From assembly GCA_020442065.1 (NCBI GenBank), contig JAGRKZ010000019.1, positions 92,818-125,140 of the forward strand: a DNA stretch of 32,323 nucleotides. The letters are read 5' to 3'. This DNA comes from Bauldia sp. (lineage in GTDB: Bacteria; Pseudomonadota; Alphaproteobacteria; Rhizobiales; Kaistiaceae). The notes beneath the pieces were generated by a model. That model did no database searches. It saw only the letters and a program-made list of their open reading frames with translations, and had not been told where the DNA came from. Positions 1 through 8,217 of this stretch are shown piece after piece (the stretch's first letter is position 1; each line of letters opens with the position of its first letter). A program made the translations under genes and the position numbers.

Positions 1-838
1 TCCAGGCCGGCACGATCAGGATCGGTTCGGGGCGGACCTTGTCGGTCGTGGGCGCGTACTGGATCAACTCGATCAGGCGGTTGCGAAAGATGACCTTGCC
101 TGTCGTGACCGCGACGTTCCGCCCCACGACAAATTTTTCCGTGCCGACTGGCTTCTTGCCGCTGACGGCACGCTCCCAATCCTCGATGAAGTTGCGGAAA
201 CCGCTCACCAGATTCGCGCCGCCCTGGCGCAGCGTTCGCTGAAGGACCTCGGGGTTCGTGAGCAGGAAGTTGGAGGGCGCGATCATGTCGAGCACCTGGC
301 GCGACATGAACTCGACCAGGATCTCGTGTTGCTTCGAGACCCCGGGGACGCTGGTGGTCGCGTTGTGCCACCACTGTTGATTGAGCAGGAATGCCTGATG
401 GATCAGACTGTACGGCCACGTCTGCCAGGCTTCACCCTCGAAGCGGTGATCCTGCGGCAGCGGTTCGATGCAGCGCGGCGTCCGATCCCCTTCCACCAGA
501 CAACGATAGGCATGGCTGCCGAAGCGAATGCTCTTCCTTGCGGCCTTGTCGATGAGCTGGAGCCGTTTGCCGGGCGAAAAAGCGAGGTGCGTCGCCCAAT
601 CTAGATAGGCCTCCGCCAGCGCGGCCGGCGAGAGACCCGAGGTCAGGCGGGCGATCGAGGCATGCACCGAGCGATCGATAATGTCGGCAAGAGCCGTGAC
701 CGCATAGGAATCGTGATCTGCACCGCCACCACGACTCGGAGACGACGCGACCTTCTCGGAGGCGGGGACCTTTGAGGCGACCGCGGCCACAGCCGATTTC
801 GGACTACTGCGAGCAACGCGCGACCGCGCCGACGACAT
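1..838 (-). CDS. phaC: Class I poly(3-hydroxyalkanoate) synthase, N-terminal part (runs off window)
   Basis: Polymerises 3-hydroxyacyl-CoA into storage polyester at the granule surface. The minus-strand frame is open from an ATG at 838 to the window edge, giving about 279 residues. After a low-complexity Ser/Ala/Lys leader of about 45 residues it reads as the PhaC N-terminal domain, with PhaC-like stretches such as LIHQAFLLNQQWW, SNFLLTNPEVLQRTLRQGG and FIEDW, and ends at IVPAW just where the alpha/beta-hydrolase core begins. The lipase box with the catalytic Cys, and the Asp and His, lie outside the window, so activity cannot be judged. The start is backed by GGAGGAG six bases upstream. Family members are about 600 residues. 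An FNR/FixK-like box lies about 56 bases upstream of the ATG. The divergent neighbour is a phosphoribosyltransferase. Seen: open frame, domain text and RBS. Known: family role. Confidence in the family is high. Confidence 0.93.
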   Translation of the reverse strand, partial: MSSARSRVARSSPKSAVAAVASKVPASEKVASSPSRGGGADHDSYAVTALADIIDRSVHASIARLTSGLSPAALAEAYLDWATHLAFSPGKRLQLIDKAARKSIRFGSHAYRCLVEGDRTPRCIEPLPQDHRFEGEAWQTWPYSLIHQAFLLNQQWWHNATTSVPGVSKQHEILVEFMSRQVLDMIAPSNFLLTNPEVLQRTLRQGGANLVSGFRNFIEDWERAVSGKKPVGTEKFVVGRNVAVTTGKVIFRNRLIELIQYAPTTDKVRPEPILIVPAW

Positions 839-887
839 GGACTCCTCCAAGCCATGTGAAGCATCGGCATGAAAAGCAACGATGCCA

Positions 888-901
888 ATGATCTACGTCA
901 A
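888..901. promoter_or_regulatory. FNR/FixK-like box between phaC and the phosphoribosyltransferase
   Basis: The sequence is ATGAT-ctac-GTCAA, one mismatch at the first base from the TTGAT-N4-(A/G)TCAA form used by Crp/Fnr-type regulators in alphaproteobacteria. Its centre is about 56 bases before the phaC ATG, which suits a class II activator site with a leader of about 15 bases. Two exact TTGAT-N4-GTCAA sites occur later in the window at 27310 and 31505. The assignment is by motif only. Confidence 0.45.
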
Positions 902-1039
902 AGTTTCTTTCGGCGCTTCGGGTTCCGGGGGTAGCCGGTGCGCTCCGCGGCGGCGGACCAGACACGCTGGACCGGTGGCGGAGACGCGATCCTTGCGGCA
1001 GATCAATGCCGCTTTCCGCCGACGGCCGAGTTTGGCGCC

Positions 1040-1714
1040 ATGAGCGCAACCGCTTCCAATTTCGTGGATCGCGCTGACGCCGGACGGCAGTTGGCGCAGC
1101 GGCTGTCGTCGATTCCGCTCGCGCACCCGGTCGTCTATGCGCTGCCGCGCGGCGGTGTACCGGTCGCGGCCGAAGTCGCCCGGGCGCTCAAGGCGCCGCT
1201 CGACCTGGTCCTCGTGCGCAAGATCGGGGCTCCGGGGGCGCCCGAGCTGGCGCTCGGGGCGATCGTTGACGGCAATCGCCCCCAGACCGTGATCAACGAA
1301 GACGTGCGACGTCAGTTCGGGGTGGACGATGCCTGGCTGGAACGCGCGCAGGACCGCGAACTTGCCGAGATCGAGCGGCGCCGGGTGCGATACTATGGCG
1401 GCCGCGCACAGATCGCCCCGAAGGGACGCACCGCCGTGCTCGTCGACGACGGGCTCGCCACCGGCGCAACCATGAAGGCGGCGGTGACCGCCCTCCAGCG
1501 TCAGGCGGCCAGCAAGGTGGTGATCGCGGTCCCCGTCGCGGCCGCAGACGCTCTTCCTCCGATCGAGGACGTCGCCGATCTCGTTATTTGTCTGCGGCCG
1601 GAGAAGTGGTTCCGCGGCGTTGGCGGATACTACGACGATTTCCACCAGCTGACGGACGAAGAGACCATCGGCCTTCTCCGCGAGGCCTGGTCGGAGGACC
1701 CGTCGCGGCGCTGA
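1040..1714 (+). CDS. Phosphoribosyltransferase-domain protein
   Basis: A type I PRTase fold of 224 residues. The PRPP-binding loop is clear at residues 133-145 (VLVDDGLATGATM), and an ALPRGGVPVA segment at 34-43 is typical of the ComF/predicted-PRTase group. In other proteobacteria this group is often encoded near or fused to dienelactone hydrolase-like domains; no such partner is present here. Substrate unknown; a nucleobase-type acceptor is only a family guess. I chose the ATG at 1040 because the homologous-looking N-terminus (NFVDRADAGRQLA) follows it directly. An upstream in-frame start at 938 would add 34 residues of low-quality sequence. The RBS is weak. It is divergent from phaC and shares its control region. 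It is convergent with the sugar operon that ends at 1809. Confidence 0.85.
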   Translation: MSATASNFVDRADAGRQLAQRLSSIPLAHPVVYALPRGGVPVAAEVARALKAPLDLVLVRKIGAPGAPELALGAIVDGNRPQTVINEDVRRQFGVDDAWLERAQDRELAEIERRRVRYYGGRAQIAPKGRTAVLVDDGLATGATMKAAVTALQRQAASKVVIAVPVAAADALPPIEDVADLVICLRPEKWFRGVGGYYDDFHQLTDEETIGLLREAWSEDPSRR

Positions 1715-1808
1715 CCCGCGAGGGGCTGCTCCGGCCTCCATCCGGCGCGATCCACCCCGTCAGGAGGCTCGGAGCTCTTCCGTCGCCGCAACCCGTCTGG
1801 TCCAGCCG

Positions 1809-2117
1809 TCAGCCGTAATTGCTCAGCATATCGAGATGCCGGATCTCGACCGGACCGGCGAGAAGCTCGTCGAGGCGGTTCATCAGGGGCAGGAGATGCG
1901 GCAGCTTCAGATGCTGCTCAAGGGCCTCCCGACTCTCGAAATTCTCATAGAACACGAAGACGCAGGGGTCCTTGGCATCGCGGTGAAAATGATAGGCAAT
2001 GCAGCCAGGCTCGGCTCGCGTCGGCGCCACCTGCGCCGCCAGGATCCGCTCGAGCTCCTCGCGCTTCTCCGGCTTGGCAACGACGGTTCCGATGATCGTG
2101 CATCCCGGGTTCTTCAT
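1809..2117 (-). CDS. Antibiotic biosynthesis monooxygenase (ABM/YgiN-like) domain protein
   Basis: A 102-residue single ABM domain: an opening beta strand (CTIIGTVVAKPEKREELERIL), a middle EPGCIAYHFHRDAKDP segment and a FVFYENFESREALEQHLKLPH stretch, all characteristic of the dimeric ferredoxin-like fold. Family members include quinol monooxygenases, and also LsrG, an isomerase encoded at the end of the autoinducer-2 transport operon next to a CUT2 transporter. This gene sits in the same place, last in a CUT2 operon. The RBS GGAGGTGA overlaps the permease stop codon and the ATG is three bases beyond that stop, so the two are coupled. A small-molecule isomerase or mutarotase-like role fits the context better than antibiotic chemistry, but this is inference. 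Confidence 0.85.
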   Translation of the reverse strand: MKNPGCTIIGTVVAKPEKREELERILAAQVAPTRAEPGCIAYHFHRDAKDPCVFVFYENFESREALEQHLKLPHLLPLMNRLDELLAGPVEIRHLDMLSNYG

Positions 2118-2120
2118 GGT

Positions 2121-3089
2121 TCACCTCCGCGACTGGCTCAGTGCCACGGCAAGCACGATGATCGCGCCACGGGCAATGAGCTGTTGACTGAACTCCAGCC
2201 CCATGAGGATCAGGCCGTTGTTGATGAGTCCGATCATCAAAGCGCCGACGATCGTGCCGACGACCGTGCCGACCCCGCCGAAGAGGCTCGTGCCACCCAG
2301 CACCGCCGCGGCGATCACCGAGAGTTCGTCGCCTTCGCCGAGCTGGAAGCGCCCGGATTGGAGGCGGCCCGCATAGAGCATGCCGGCGAGGCTGGCGGCC
2401 ATCGATGAGATCACCAGCACGCGAAACTTGATTGCCCGGGTGTTGATGCCCGAGTAGCGCGCAGCGACCTCGCCGCCGCCGGTCGCCAGCACCTGCCGGC
2501 CGAAGGTCGTCTTGCGAAGGACCAGCTGTCCGATGATCCCGAGGACGACCATCCAGACGAGGAGCACCGGGATGGGACCGAAGCTGCCGCCACCGAAGAT
2601 GAACGAGTAGCTCTTGGAGATGATCGGTACCGCCGCGGTATCGCTGATCCACATTGCGACTCCCTTGGCGATTCCCATCATCGCCAGGGTCGTGAGGAAC
2701 GAGGGTATGCCGACACGGGTGGTGAGCAGGCCGTTGAAGACCCCGACGACGATGCCGGTGCCGAGTCCCGCTGCGACGCCGAGCAGCGGCCCGCCGAGGT
2801 CGATGGCCATCGCGGTCACGACCGAGGCCAGCCCGGCAACCGCGCCGACCGAGAGGTCGATCTCGCCGGCCGACAGCACGTAGGTCATCGCGATCGCCAT
2901 GACCGCGATCATCGCGGTCTGGCGAAAGATGTTGAGGAGGTTGTTCGGGTTGAGGAAGCCCTTGTCGTGCAATGCCAGGGCAAACACGACGAAGATGACC
3001 ACGAACCCGATATAGATGATGTTCTGGCGCCAGTTGGCGAGGCCGAGCCGGGCGGCGAGTGTCGGCGCTGAGCCTTCGCTAATGGACAT
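2121..3089 (-). CDS. CUT2 (ribose-type) ABC transporter permease
   Basis: A 322-residue inner-membrane permease of the RbsC/BPD_transp_2 family. Multiple hydrophobic helices start near residue 25 (IIYIGFVVIFVVFALAL), followed by the family-typical NNLLNIFRQTAMIAVMAIAMTYVLSAGEIDLSVG segment, a LTTRVGIPSFLTTLAMMGIAKG stretch and a GGTSLFGGVGTVVGTIVGAL segment near the end. Length matches the family. It should form a homodimeric channel with the ATPase encoded just upstream, whose gene overlaps its start by 11 bases. The RBS is GGAGGAAG. The operon has only one permease gene, as in ribose systems. The substrate is unknown; the neighbouring dehydrogenase and isomerase suggest a sugar or cyclitol. 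Confidence 0.95.
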   Translation of the reverse strand: MSISEGSAPTLAARLGLANWRQNIIYIGFVVIFVVFALALHDKGFLNPNNLLNIFRQTAMIAVMAIAMTYVLSAGEIDLSVGAVAGLASVVTAMAIDLGGPLLGVAAGLGTGIVVGVFNGLLTTRVGIPSFLTTLAMMGIAKGVAMWISDTAAVPIISKSYSFIFGGGSFGPIPVLLVWMVVLGIIGQLVLRKTTFGRQVLATGGGEVAARYSGINTRAIKFRVLVISSMAASLAGMLYAGRLQSGRFQLGEGDELSVIAAAVLGGTSLFGGVGTVVGTIVGALMIGLINNGLILMGLEFSQQLIARGAIIVLAVALSQSRR

Positions 3090-4668
3090 GGTGCACTTCC
3101 TCCGGTCCGCGCGTCAGGGCCTTCTGGATGGCGATCTGCAGCCGGCGCTCCGCCGCCTGGAGCTGCATCACCGCGTCACTCCCGGCCGCTTCGGGATCAT
3201 CGAGATCGGCGCGCGGAATGTCATCCATGATGCGGCCGCCCGCCATGACGAGAATCCGGTCGCATGCGGTGAGGAGCTCAGACAGCTCCGACGAGATCAT
3301 CACGATCGCCCTGCCGGCGCTCGCAAACTCTCGGACGAGCTGGATGATCTCGGCCTTGGAACCGATGTCGATGCCGGCGGTCGGCTCGTCGAGGACGAGA
3401 ATGTCCGGCGTTGTCGCAAGCCACTTCCCCAGGACGACCTTCTGCTGGTTGCCGCCGGAGAGCGTGCGCACTGCGGCGTCCCGCGATGATGTCTTGATCC
3501 TGAGCGCGGCGATCTGCTCATCGGTCACGGCCCGCGCTTTGGGCGTCGACACCAACCAGCCCGTGCGCAAGCGGTCGAGAATCGACATGGTGACGTTCGC
3601 AAGCACCGAGTGGGCGGCAATGACCCCTTGCCGGAGGCGGTCCTCCGGGATCAACGCCATCCGCGCGTCGATGGCGTCCCTGGGGGAGTCGAGCCGGACC
3701 CGACGCCCGCCCACTTCGATCTCTCCCGACGTCACCCGATCGACTCCGCAGATCACCCGCGCCAGGGACGACCGGCCGGATCCGAGCAGGCCGGCGAGAC
3801 CGATGACTTCGCCGCGGCGAAGCGTCAGGTCGATGTTCTTCGGCTTGTCGGCCGCCGATACGTTCCTGAGCACCAGGACGGGCTCGCCGACCCTTGTCTC
3901 GCCGCGCACGATGTCCGACAGGCCGCGCGATCGCCGGCCGACGATATGCTCGATCATCGATTCGACCGGCAGCTCGGAAAGCGGCGCGGTAATCACGTGC
4001 CGCCCGTCCCGGAGGATGGTTGCACGATCGGCGATCTGCGCGATCTCGTCCATGCGATGCGACACGTAGATGATCGCCACCCCGTCGTCCCTCAGCTTGC
4101 GGAGGAACGAGAACAGGCGCTCGACGTCTTCGACCGAGAGGGCCGTCGACGGCTCGTCCAAAACCAGCACCTTGGCCCGATGCGAGATCGCCTTGATGAT
4201 CTCGGTCAGCTGGCGCTGCCCCGCGCCGAGGTCGGCGACCCGCGCCCTGGGGTCTACCTCGACATTGAGCATGTGGAACAGCTCGCGGGCGCGCCGCTCT
4301 GCAACGCGGTCGTCGATGAGCCCGAGGCGACCCTTCACTTCCCGCGTCAGAAAGACGTTCTGCGCCACGGTCAACGTCGGGATCAGGCTCATCTCCTGGT
4401 AGATCATCGCGATGCCGGCGCGACGCGACGCCTCGGGAGAGATCTCGGCGAGGACGATCCCGTCGACCGCAATCGTTCCGCTATCGGGAACATGGACGCC
4501 GTTGAGGATCTTGAGGATCGTGGACTTGCCGGCGCCGTTGCCCCCCAGCAGCGCATGAATCTCGCCGTTTGCGACTTCGAAATCGACGTCGACCAGCGCC
4601 CTGATGCCGCCGAACGATTTGCTCACGCCCTTCATCGCGACGGCAGGCGCCGGCGCCGGCGTGTTCAT
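3079..4668 (-). CDS. CUT2 sugar ABC transporter ATP-binding protein (double NBD, RbsA/MglA-like)
   Basis: A 529-residue protein with two tandem nucleotide-binding domains. Domain 1 has Walker A GGNGAGKST at about residues 42-50, an atypical signature LGAGQRQL and Walker B VLVLDEPSTAL. Domain 2 has a degenerate P-loop GLLGSGRSS, a canonical signature LSGGNQQK and Walker B ILVLDEPTAGID. This asymmetry is normal for the family. I placed the start at the ATG at 4668: it overlaps the dehydrogenase stop as ATGA and has AAGG upstream. A longer frame reaching 4728 would run into the dehydrogenase gene. It powers the permease at 2121-3089, with substrate delivered by the binding protein at 5902-7029. 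Confidence 0.95.
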   Translation of the reverse strand: MNTPAPAPAVAMKGVSKSFGGIRALVDVDFEVANGEIHALLGGNGAGKSTILKILNGVHVPDSGTIAVDGIVLAEISPEASRRAGIAMIYQEMSLIPTLTVAQNVFLTREVKGRLGLIDDRVAERRARELFHMLNVEVDPRARVADLGAGQRQLTEIIKAISHRAKVLVLDEPSTALSVEDVERLFSFLRKLRDDGVAIIYVSHRMDEIAQIADRATILRDGRHVITAPLSELPVESMIEHIVGRRSRGLSDIVRGETRVGEPVLVLRNVSAADKPKNIDLTLRRGEVIGLAGLLGSGRSSLARVICGVDRVTSGEIEVGGRRVRLDSPRDAIDARMALIPEDRLRQGVIAAHSVLANVTMSILDRLRTGWLVSTPKARAVTDEQIAALRIKTSSRDAAVRTLSGGNQQKVVLGKWLATTPDILVLDEPTAGIDIGSKAEIIQLVREFASAGRAIVMISSELSELLTACDRILVMAGGRIMDDIPRADLDDPEAAGSDAVMQLQAAERRLQIAIQKALTRGPEEVHHVH

Positions 4669-5834
4669 TGCTGGACCTTGATCCATGCTCCAGTCTCGCC
4701 CGACTCTCCCAGGGCGTCGGCGACGCACGCTGTCCTGTACCCGTCCTCGAAATTCGGAGACGGCTGGATCCCGCCGACAACGGCGGAGAAGAAATCATAG
4801 CACTCGACGATCTTGGTTTCCGTATAGCCGATGCCGAGCGCCGGAATCGGCCAGAGGCCCGATCCATAGGGGTGGGCGGGTCCGGTGTAGACGGTGCGGA
4901 AGCCGCGGGCGTCGGCGGGGTCGTCGGCGAACATCACCTGCAGCTCGTCACGGCGTTCGTAGTTGAAGGCGATCGAGCCGCCGGTGCCGTGGACTTCGAA
5001 AGTGAGGAAGTTGTTGCGGCCATAGGCGTTGCGGGTCGCCTCGAGCGAGCCGATGGCGCCGCCATCGAACTTGAGCAGGGTCACGACCTCGTCATCGACG
5101 TCCACCTCGCCGCGCGCGGCAGTTGCGTTCTTTTCCGCGGCGCCGAGCTTGTCGAGACCGCCGCTCTGGACCGGTCGGGTCTTGTGGTAGGTCTGGACCA
5201 GCGCGCACACCTCGGCGATTTCCCCGACGAGATAGCGGGCGATGTCGACCACATGCGTGCCGATGTCGCCGATGGCGCCCGATCCTGCGACCTTCTTCTG
5301 GAAGCGCCATGACAACGGCGAATCCGGATCTGCCGACCAGTCCTGAAGATAGGTTCCACGGAAGTTGAGAATGCGGCCGATGCGGCCCTCCTCGATGTAC
5401 TTCCGGGCGAGCGCCACGGCCGGTGTGCGACGATAGTTGAAGGCGACCATGTTGACTGTGCCGGCCTTGCCGACGGCGTCGCGCATCGCCTTGGCCTCGG
5501 CGGCGGTCCGCGCCAGCGGCTTTTCGCAGATGATGTGCTTGCCTGCCTCGGCGGCGGCGATCGCGATCTCGGCGTGACTGTCGTTCGGCGTCACGATGTC
5601 GACCACGTCGATGTCGGGCCTTCTGACGACCGCGCGCCAGTCGGACGATGCCTCCTCGAACCCGTAGCGGACGCGACCCTCCTCGGCGAGTTCGTGGCTG
5701 ACGTCGACAATGACCTTGCGCACCGGGATCGCCGGCGCCGGCCAGAAGAACATCGGCATCGCCGCATAGGCCGCGGCGTGGGCCTTGCCCATGAAACCGC
5801 CGCCGATCATGGCCACGTTGAGAGCCTTCGGCAT
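4665..5834 (-). CDS. Gfo/Idh/MocA-family NAD(P)-dependent oxidoreductase
   Basis: A 389-residue dehydrogenase of the glucose-fructose/inositol dehydrogenase family. The N-terminal Rossmann motif is VAMIGGGFMGKAHA (residues 7-20). The EKPLA motif is at 104-108, with Lys105 the conserved family lysine. GDIGTHVVD (189-197) supplies the Asp190-x3-His194 catalytic pair. Typical reactions are oxidation of a sugar or cyclitol hydroxyl to a ketone. It is the central enzyme of this operon, placed between binding protein and ATPase, and its stop overlaps the ATPase ATG. A GGAG lies 12 bases before the start. Compared with classical inositol dehydrogenase (about 330-340 residues) it is rather long. The substrate cannot be read from sequence. 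Confidence 0.93.
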   Translation of the reverse strand: MPKALNVAMIGGGFMGKAHAAAYAAMPMFFWPAPAIPVRKVIVDVSHELAEEGRVRYGFEEASSDWRAVVRRPDIDVVDIVTPNDSHAEIAIAAAEAGKHIICEKPLARTAAEAKAMRDAVGKAGTVNMVAFNYRRTPAVALARKYIEEGRIGRILNFRGTYLQDWSADPDSPLSWRFQKKVAGSGAIGDIGTHVVDIARYLVGEIAEVCALVQTYHKTRPVQSGGLDKLGAAEKNATAARGEVDVDDEVVTLLKFDGGAIGSLEATRNAYGRNNFLTFEVHGTGGSIAFNYERRDELQVMFADDPADARGFRTVYTGPAHPYGSGLWPIPALGIGYTETKIVECYDFFSAVVGGIQPSPNFEDGYRTACVADALGESGETGAWIKVQQ

Positions 5835-5863
5835 TCGTCATGCTCCGTATGGGATAGGGAAAG

Positions 5864-5890
5864 GCGGCCGGCGGGGAGTGCGCCGGCCGC
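5864..5890 (-). promoter_or_regulatory. Intercistronic GC-rich hairpin after the binding-protein gene
   Basis: A perfect 10-bp inverted repeat (GCGGCCGGCG and CGCCGGCCGC) with a 7-base loop, 11 bases after the binding-protein stop and before the dehydrogenase start. No U-tract follows on the minus strand, so it is more likely an mRNA-end stabiliser or partial attenuator than a full terminator. Such an element would raise binding protein over the downstream membrane parts. Confidence 0.7.
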
Positions 5891-5901
5891 GAGGCGCGCT
5901 C

Positions 5902-7029
5902 TTACATGCTGTCCTTGATCTTGTCGGACGCTTCAGCGCGATAGACGGTCTTCCATGCCTCGAGCAGGTTTTCCTTGGTCACCGGCAGCGCGGGCAGCGC
6001 CACGAAGTCCGGAGCCGGTTTGCCGAGGAGCCCGTACCCGGCAAGGATGGCTTCGGCGACGCCCTGATCGAAGGGACGCTGGGCGCCGAGGCCCTTCACG
6101 AAGCCGTCGGCCGCCATGTTGATCGCAACGTTCTCGCCAAGGTCGATGGTGGTGATGACGAGATCGTCGCGTCCGGCCGTCCGCGCCGCCGAGATCACGC
6201 CTTCGGCCGGCACGTCCCACACCGCCCAGATGCCGTCGAGGTCGGGGTTGGAGGTGAGCATGGCCGAGGCGGCCTTGTCCGCATCGCCCGTGAAGTCCGG
6301 CCCGCCAATTCCCTGTTCGGCGATGATCTTGATGTCCGGATAGTTGTCCGCGATCGTCTGCTTGAACGCCTGGTAGCGCTGCTGGGTGACGAAGAAATCG
6401 GCGGCGTGGAAGACCAGGCCGATCTCGCCCTTGCCGCCGAGGGCCTTGGCCATCAGGTGCGCGGCGGCGACGCCGTTGCCGTAGTTGTCGGCGGAAACGA
6501 CGCTGATGTAGTCCTTGCCGACGGTCATCCCGGGCGGGACATTCTCCATGAAGACGATCTTGGTGCCCTTCGCCGCAGCCGCCAGATAGGCGCCGGCGGT
6601 CGCCGCCGGATCGGTGGGAACCGACACGATGATCGAGGGGTTCTGCGCCATAACGGTCTCGATGTCGGCGACCTGCTTTTCGGGTTTGAAGCCGGCATCG
6701 GTGACGGCGATGACTTCCACGCCCATCTTGCCGAACTGATCCGTCAGGCCTTCGATCTGGGCGCGGGACCAGTCATTGCCGCCGTAGTGCATGACGATCG
6801 CGGCCGTCGCCTTCATGTCCTTGATCTTGGCGATCTCTTCGTCGCTCAGGGAGATCGACGACGCGGGGCTGGGATCCTCACCATTGGGGCCCTTGGACAG
6901 GACCGTGTTCTGCAGGTCGGCCAGCGCCGCATCCGGATCTGCGGCAATAGCCGGTCCGGTCACAGCACCAAGGCCGGCAGCCAGCAATCCCGCCGCGAGC
7001 ACCGCGCCTAGTCTCTTTGCATGCATCAT
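5902..7029 (-). CDS. CUT2 ABC transporter periplasmic sugar-binding protein
   Basis: A 375-residue exported binding protein of the Peripla_BP_4 (RbsB-like) fold. The signal peptide is MMHAKRLGAVLAAGLLAAGLGAVTGPAIAA, with likely cleavage near residue 30. The mature part shows two lobes, with MEN, SADNYGNG, IWAVWDVP and ITTIDLG segments. The ATGATG start at 7029 has GGAGG seven bases upstream; a longer in-frame version would swallow the intergenic region. It feeds the importer encoded at 2121-4668. It is clearly homologous along most of its length to the signal-less protein at 9645-10658, sharing SADN, AVWDVP, ITTIDLG and GAQRPFD blocks. The insertion of about 40 residues before the first beta strand (LSDEEIAKIKDMK) is present in both. 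The ligand is unknown. Confidence 0.93.
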   Translation of the reverse strand: MMHAKRLGAVLAAGLLAAGLGAVTGPAIAADPDAALADLQNTVLSKGPNGEDPSPASSISLSDEEIAKIKDMKATAAIVMHYGGNDWSRAQIEGLTDQFGKMGVEVIAVTDAGFKPEKQVADIETVMAQNPSIIVSVPTDPAATAGAYLAAAAKGTKIVFMENVPPGMTVGKDYISVVSADNYGNGVAAAHLMAKALGGKGEIGLVFHAADFFVTQQRYQAFKQTIADNYPDIKIIAEQGIGGPDFTGDADKAASAMLTSNPDLDGIWAVWDVPAEGVISAARTAGRDDLVITTIDLGENVAINMAADGFVKGLGAQRPFDQGVAEAILAGYGLLGKPAPDFVALPALPVTKENLLEAWKTVYRAEASDKIKDSM

Positions 7030-7067
7030 CGGTTTCCTCCTGGTGGTGGGCGTTCGCGCCCGTTGCT

Positions 7068-7898
7068 TCAGACTGGGCCCTCTGCACGGCGCAGGAAGCT
7101 CATGCTGAGTTCGGCCCCTTGCTTCGGATCGGGCCACGCATCGAGCTCGGTCGTGACCCAGCCCGGAAACGCGGTGCCACCCAGCGCCTCGATGACGGGC
7201 CCGATGGCCAGGTCGCCGCGGTCGATCGGCGTGAACCCGAAGGGGTTCTTCTGAAGGCCCTTGAGATGGACGTAGGTGATCCGATCCCGAAACTCGCGGA
7301 CCTGGGCCGCGGGATCTCCGCCGGCTGCGGCGAGATGGGCCGTGTCGGGGCAGAAATGGATCGCCGTGTGGCGAAAGATCTCGCGAACCTCGTCCGGGCC
7401 TTCGACGATGGTCGAAAGATGGGGATGGTAGTGGGCCTGAAGACCGGCCTTGTCGGCAATGCCGATCACCTTGTCGAGCGCCGCGCCCAGACGCTTGAAG
7501 TCGTCGGCCTGGCGGCCGCCGGCGCGCTTGGCGCCACCGCCGACGACGAGGTGCTCGGCGCCGAGCTCAGCGGACAGGTTTGCCGCGCGCTCGATGCGGG
7601 CGAGTTCCTCGGGAAGGATGTCGTCGAAGATGAAGTTCGCGCCGGAATAGCCCGCAACGAGGACGACGCCGGCACCGTCGAGCGCCTGTCGGAGAACGGC
7701 GGTGCGACCTTCGTAGTCGAGGAGGTTGCCGTCGAAGAGCTCGACGCCTGCATAGCCCGCCTCAGCGATCTCACGGATCGCGCGTTCCATGTCGCCGAAG
7801 GTCCGGTAGGTCAGCTGGGTGATGGATGTGACGCCGACCGCGTTGCCGCCGAGCGGACCCCAACAGTTGGCGTGATAGGCCTTCTTGAAGCCAGCCAA
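7068..7898 (-). CDS. Sugar phosphate isomerase/epimerase-like TIM-barrel protein
   Basis: A 276-residue protein of the AP-endonuclease-2/xylose-isomerase-like TIM barrel (the IolE/IolI/tagatose-epimerase group). Candidate metal ligands are visible: Glu53 (in GVELFDG), His158 and His160 (in HYHPH), Asp185 and His188 (in CPDTAHL), His211 and Glu251 (in TTELDAW). Members isomerise or dehydrate ketoses and keto-inositols, which would follow oxidation by the operon's Gfo/Idh enzyme. I prefer a TTG start at 7898, since GGGAGGGAAGA precedes it directly and the conserved text begins FKKAYHANCWG. An ATG at 7952 would add 18 unlikely residues. It is the first gene of the six-gene operon, downstream of the ROK operator. 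The exact reaction is unknown. Confidence 0.85.
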   Translation of the reverse strand: MAGFKKAYHANCWGPLGGNAVGVTSITQLTYRTFGDMERAIREIAEAGYAGVELFDGNLLDYEGRTAVLRQALDGAGVVLVAGYSGANFIFDDILPEELARIERAANLSAELGAEHLVVGGGAKRAGGRQADDFKRLGAALDKVIGIADKAGLQAHYHPHLSTIVEGPDEVREIFRHTAIHFCPDTAHLAAAGGDPAAQVREFRDRITYVHLKGLQKNPFGFTPIDRGDLAIGPVIEALGGTAFPGWVTTELDAWPDPKQGAELSMSFLRRAEGPV

Positions 7899-7977
7899 TC
7901 TTCCCTCCCAGTTCTTGTCGCTTCCGCGCCGTGCAGGCCGCGCGCTGCGCACGCTGTTGATCAGCGTCCTTGAGGAG

Positions 7978-8007
7978 AGGCTAAGGCTTTACATGAGCGA
8001 AAGTCAA
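7978..8007 (-). promoter_or_regulatory. Putative sigma-70 promoter of the sugar operon
   Basis: On the minus strand, TTGACT (8007-8002) is followed after 18 bases by TAGCCT (7983-7978). This predicts transcription start near 7971 and a leader of about 70 bases to the TTG start. A half-site resembling the palindrome at 8014-8043 (ATGAGCGAAAG, about 7993-8003) lies between the hexamers. Assignment is by hexamer match and position only. Confidence 0.4.
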
Positions 8008-8013
8008 TCCATA

Positions 8014-8043
8014 ATCAGCAAAAGTGCGCTCACTTATGCTGAT
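8014..8043. promoter_or_regulatory. 30-bp interrupted palindrome, candidate ROK operator
   Basis: Outer arms ATCAGCA and TGCTGAT match perfectly, and inner arms AAGTG and CACTT flank a CGCT centre. It is by far the strongest dyad in the 319-base region between the sugar operon and the divergent ROK gene. It sits just upstream of the predicted -35 of the operon. The natural inference is that the adjacent ROK regulator binds here. Confidence 0.6.
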
Positions 8044-8217
8044 ATCGATCAGATGCCCTGTCCACTCGGTATTCGAACATGAAATCAACGTGTTATGCTA
8101 AGCATTCGGTGTCCGGCGATCCCGGGAAAGCCCCTTGTGCAGGGGCCAGACGCTGGGCTAATGCTGCTGTGATGCAAAAGTTGAACGCGATCCGACAGAA
8201 GGGTTCGGACGGGCGGC

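Noticed and set aside
893-1741. Long antisense frame across the phosphoribosyltransferase gene
   Set aside because: It is low-complexity Arg/Asp-rich translation opposite a clear PRTase gene, has no domain text and is typical of shadow frames in GC-rich DNA.
7957-7970. Degenerate FNR/FixK-like site TTGATCAGCGTCCT upstream of the isomerase
   Set aside because: The right half-site is broken (GTCCT). It shares 12 bases with the exact site at 31505, but its position overlaps the likely start of transcription, so activation from it is doubtful.
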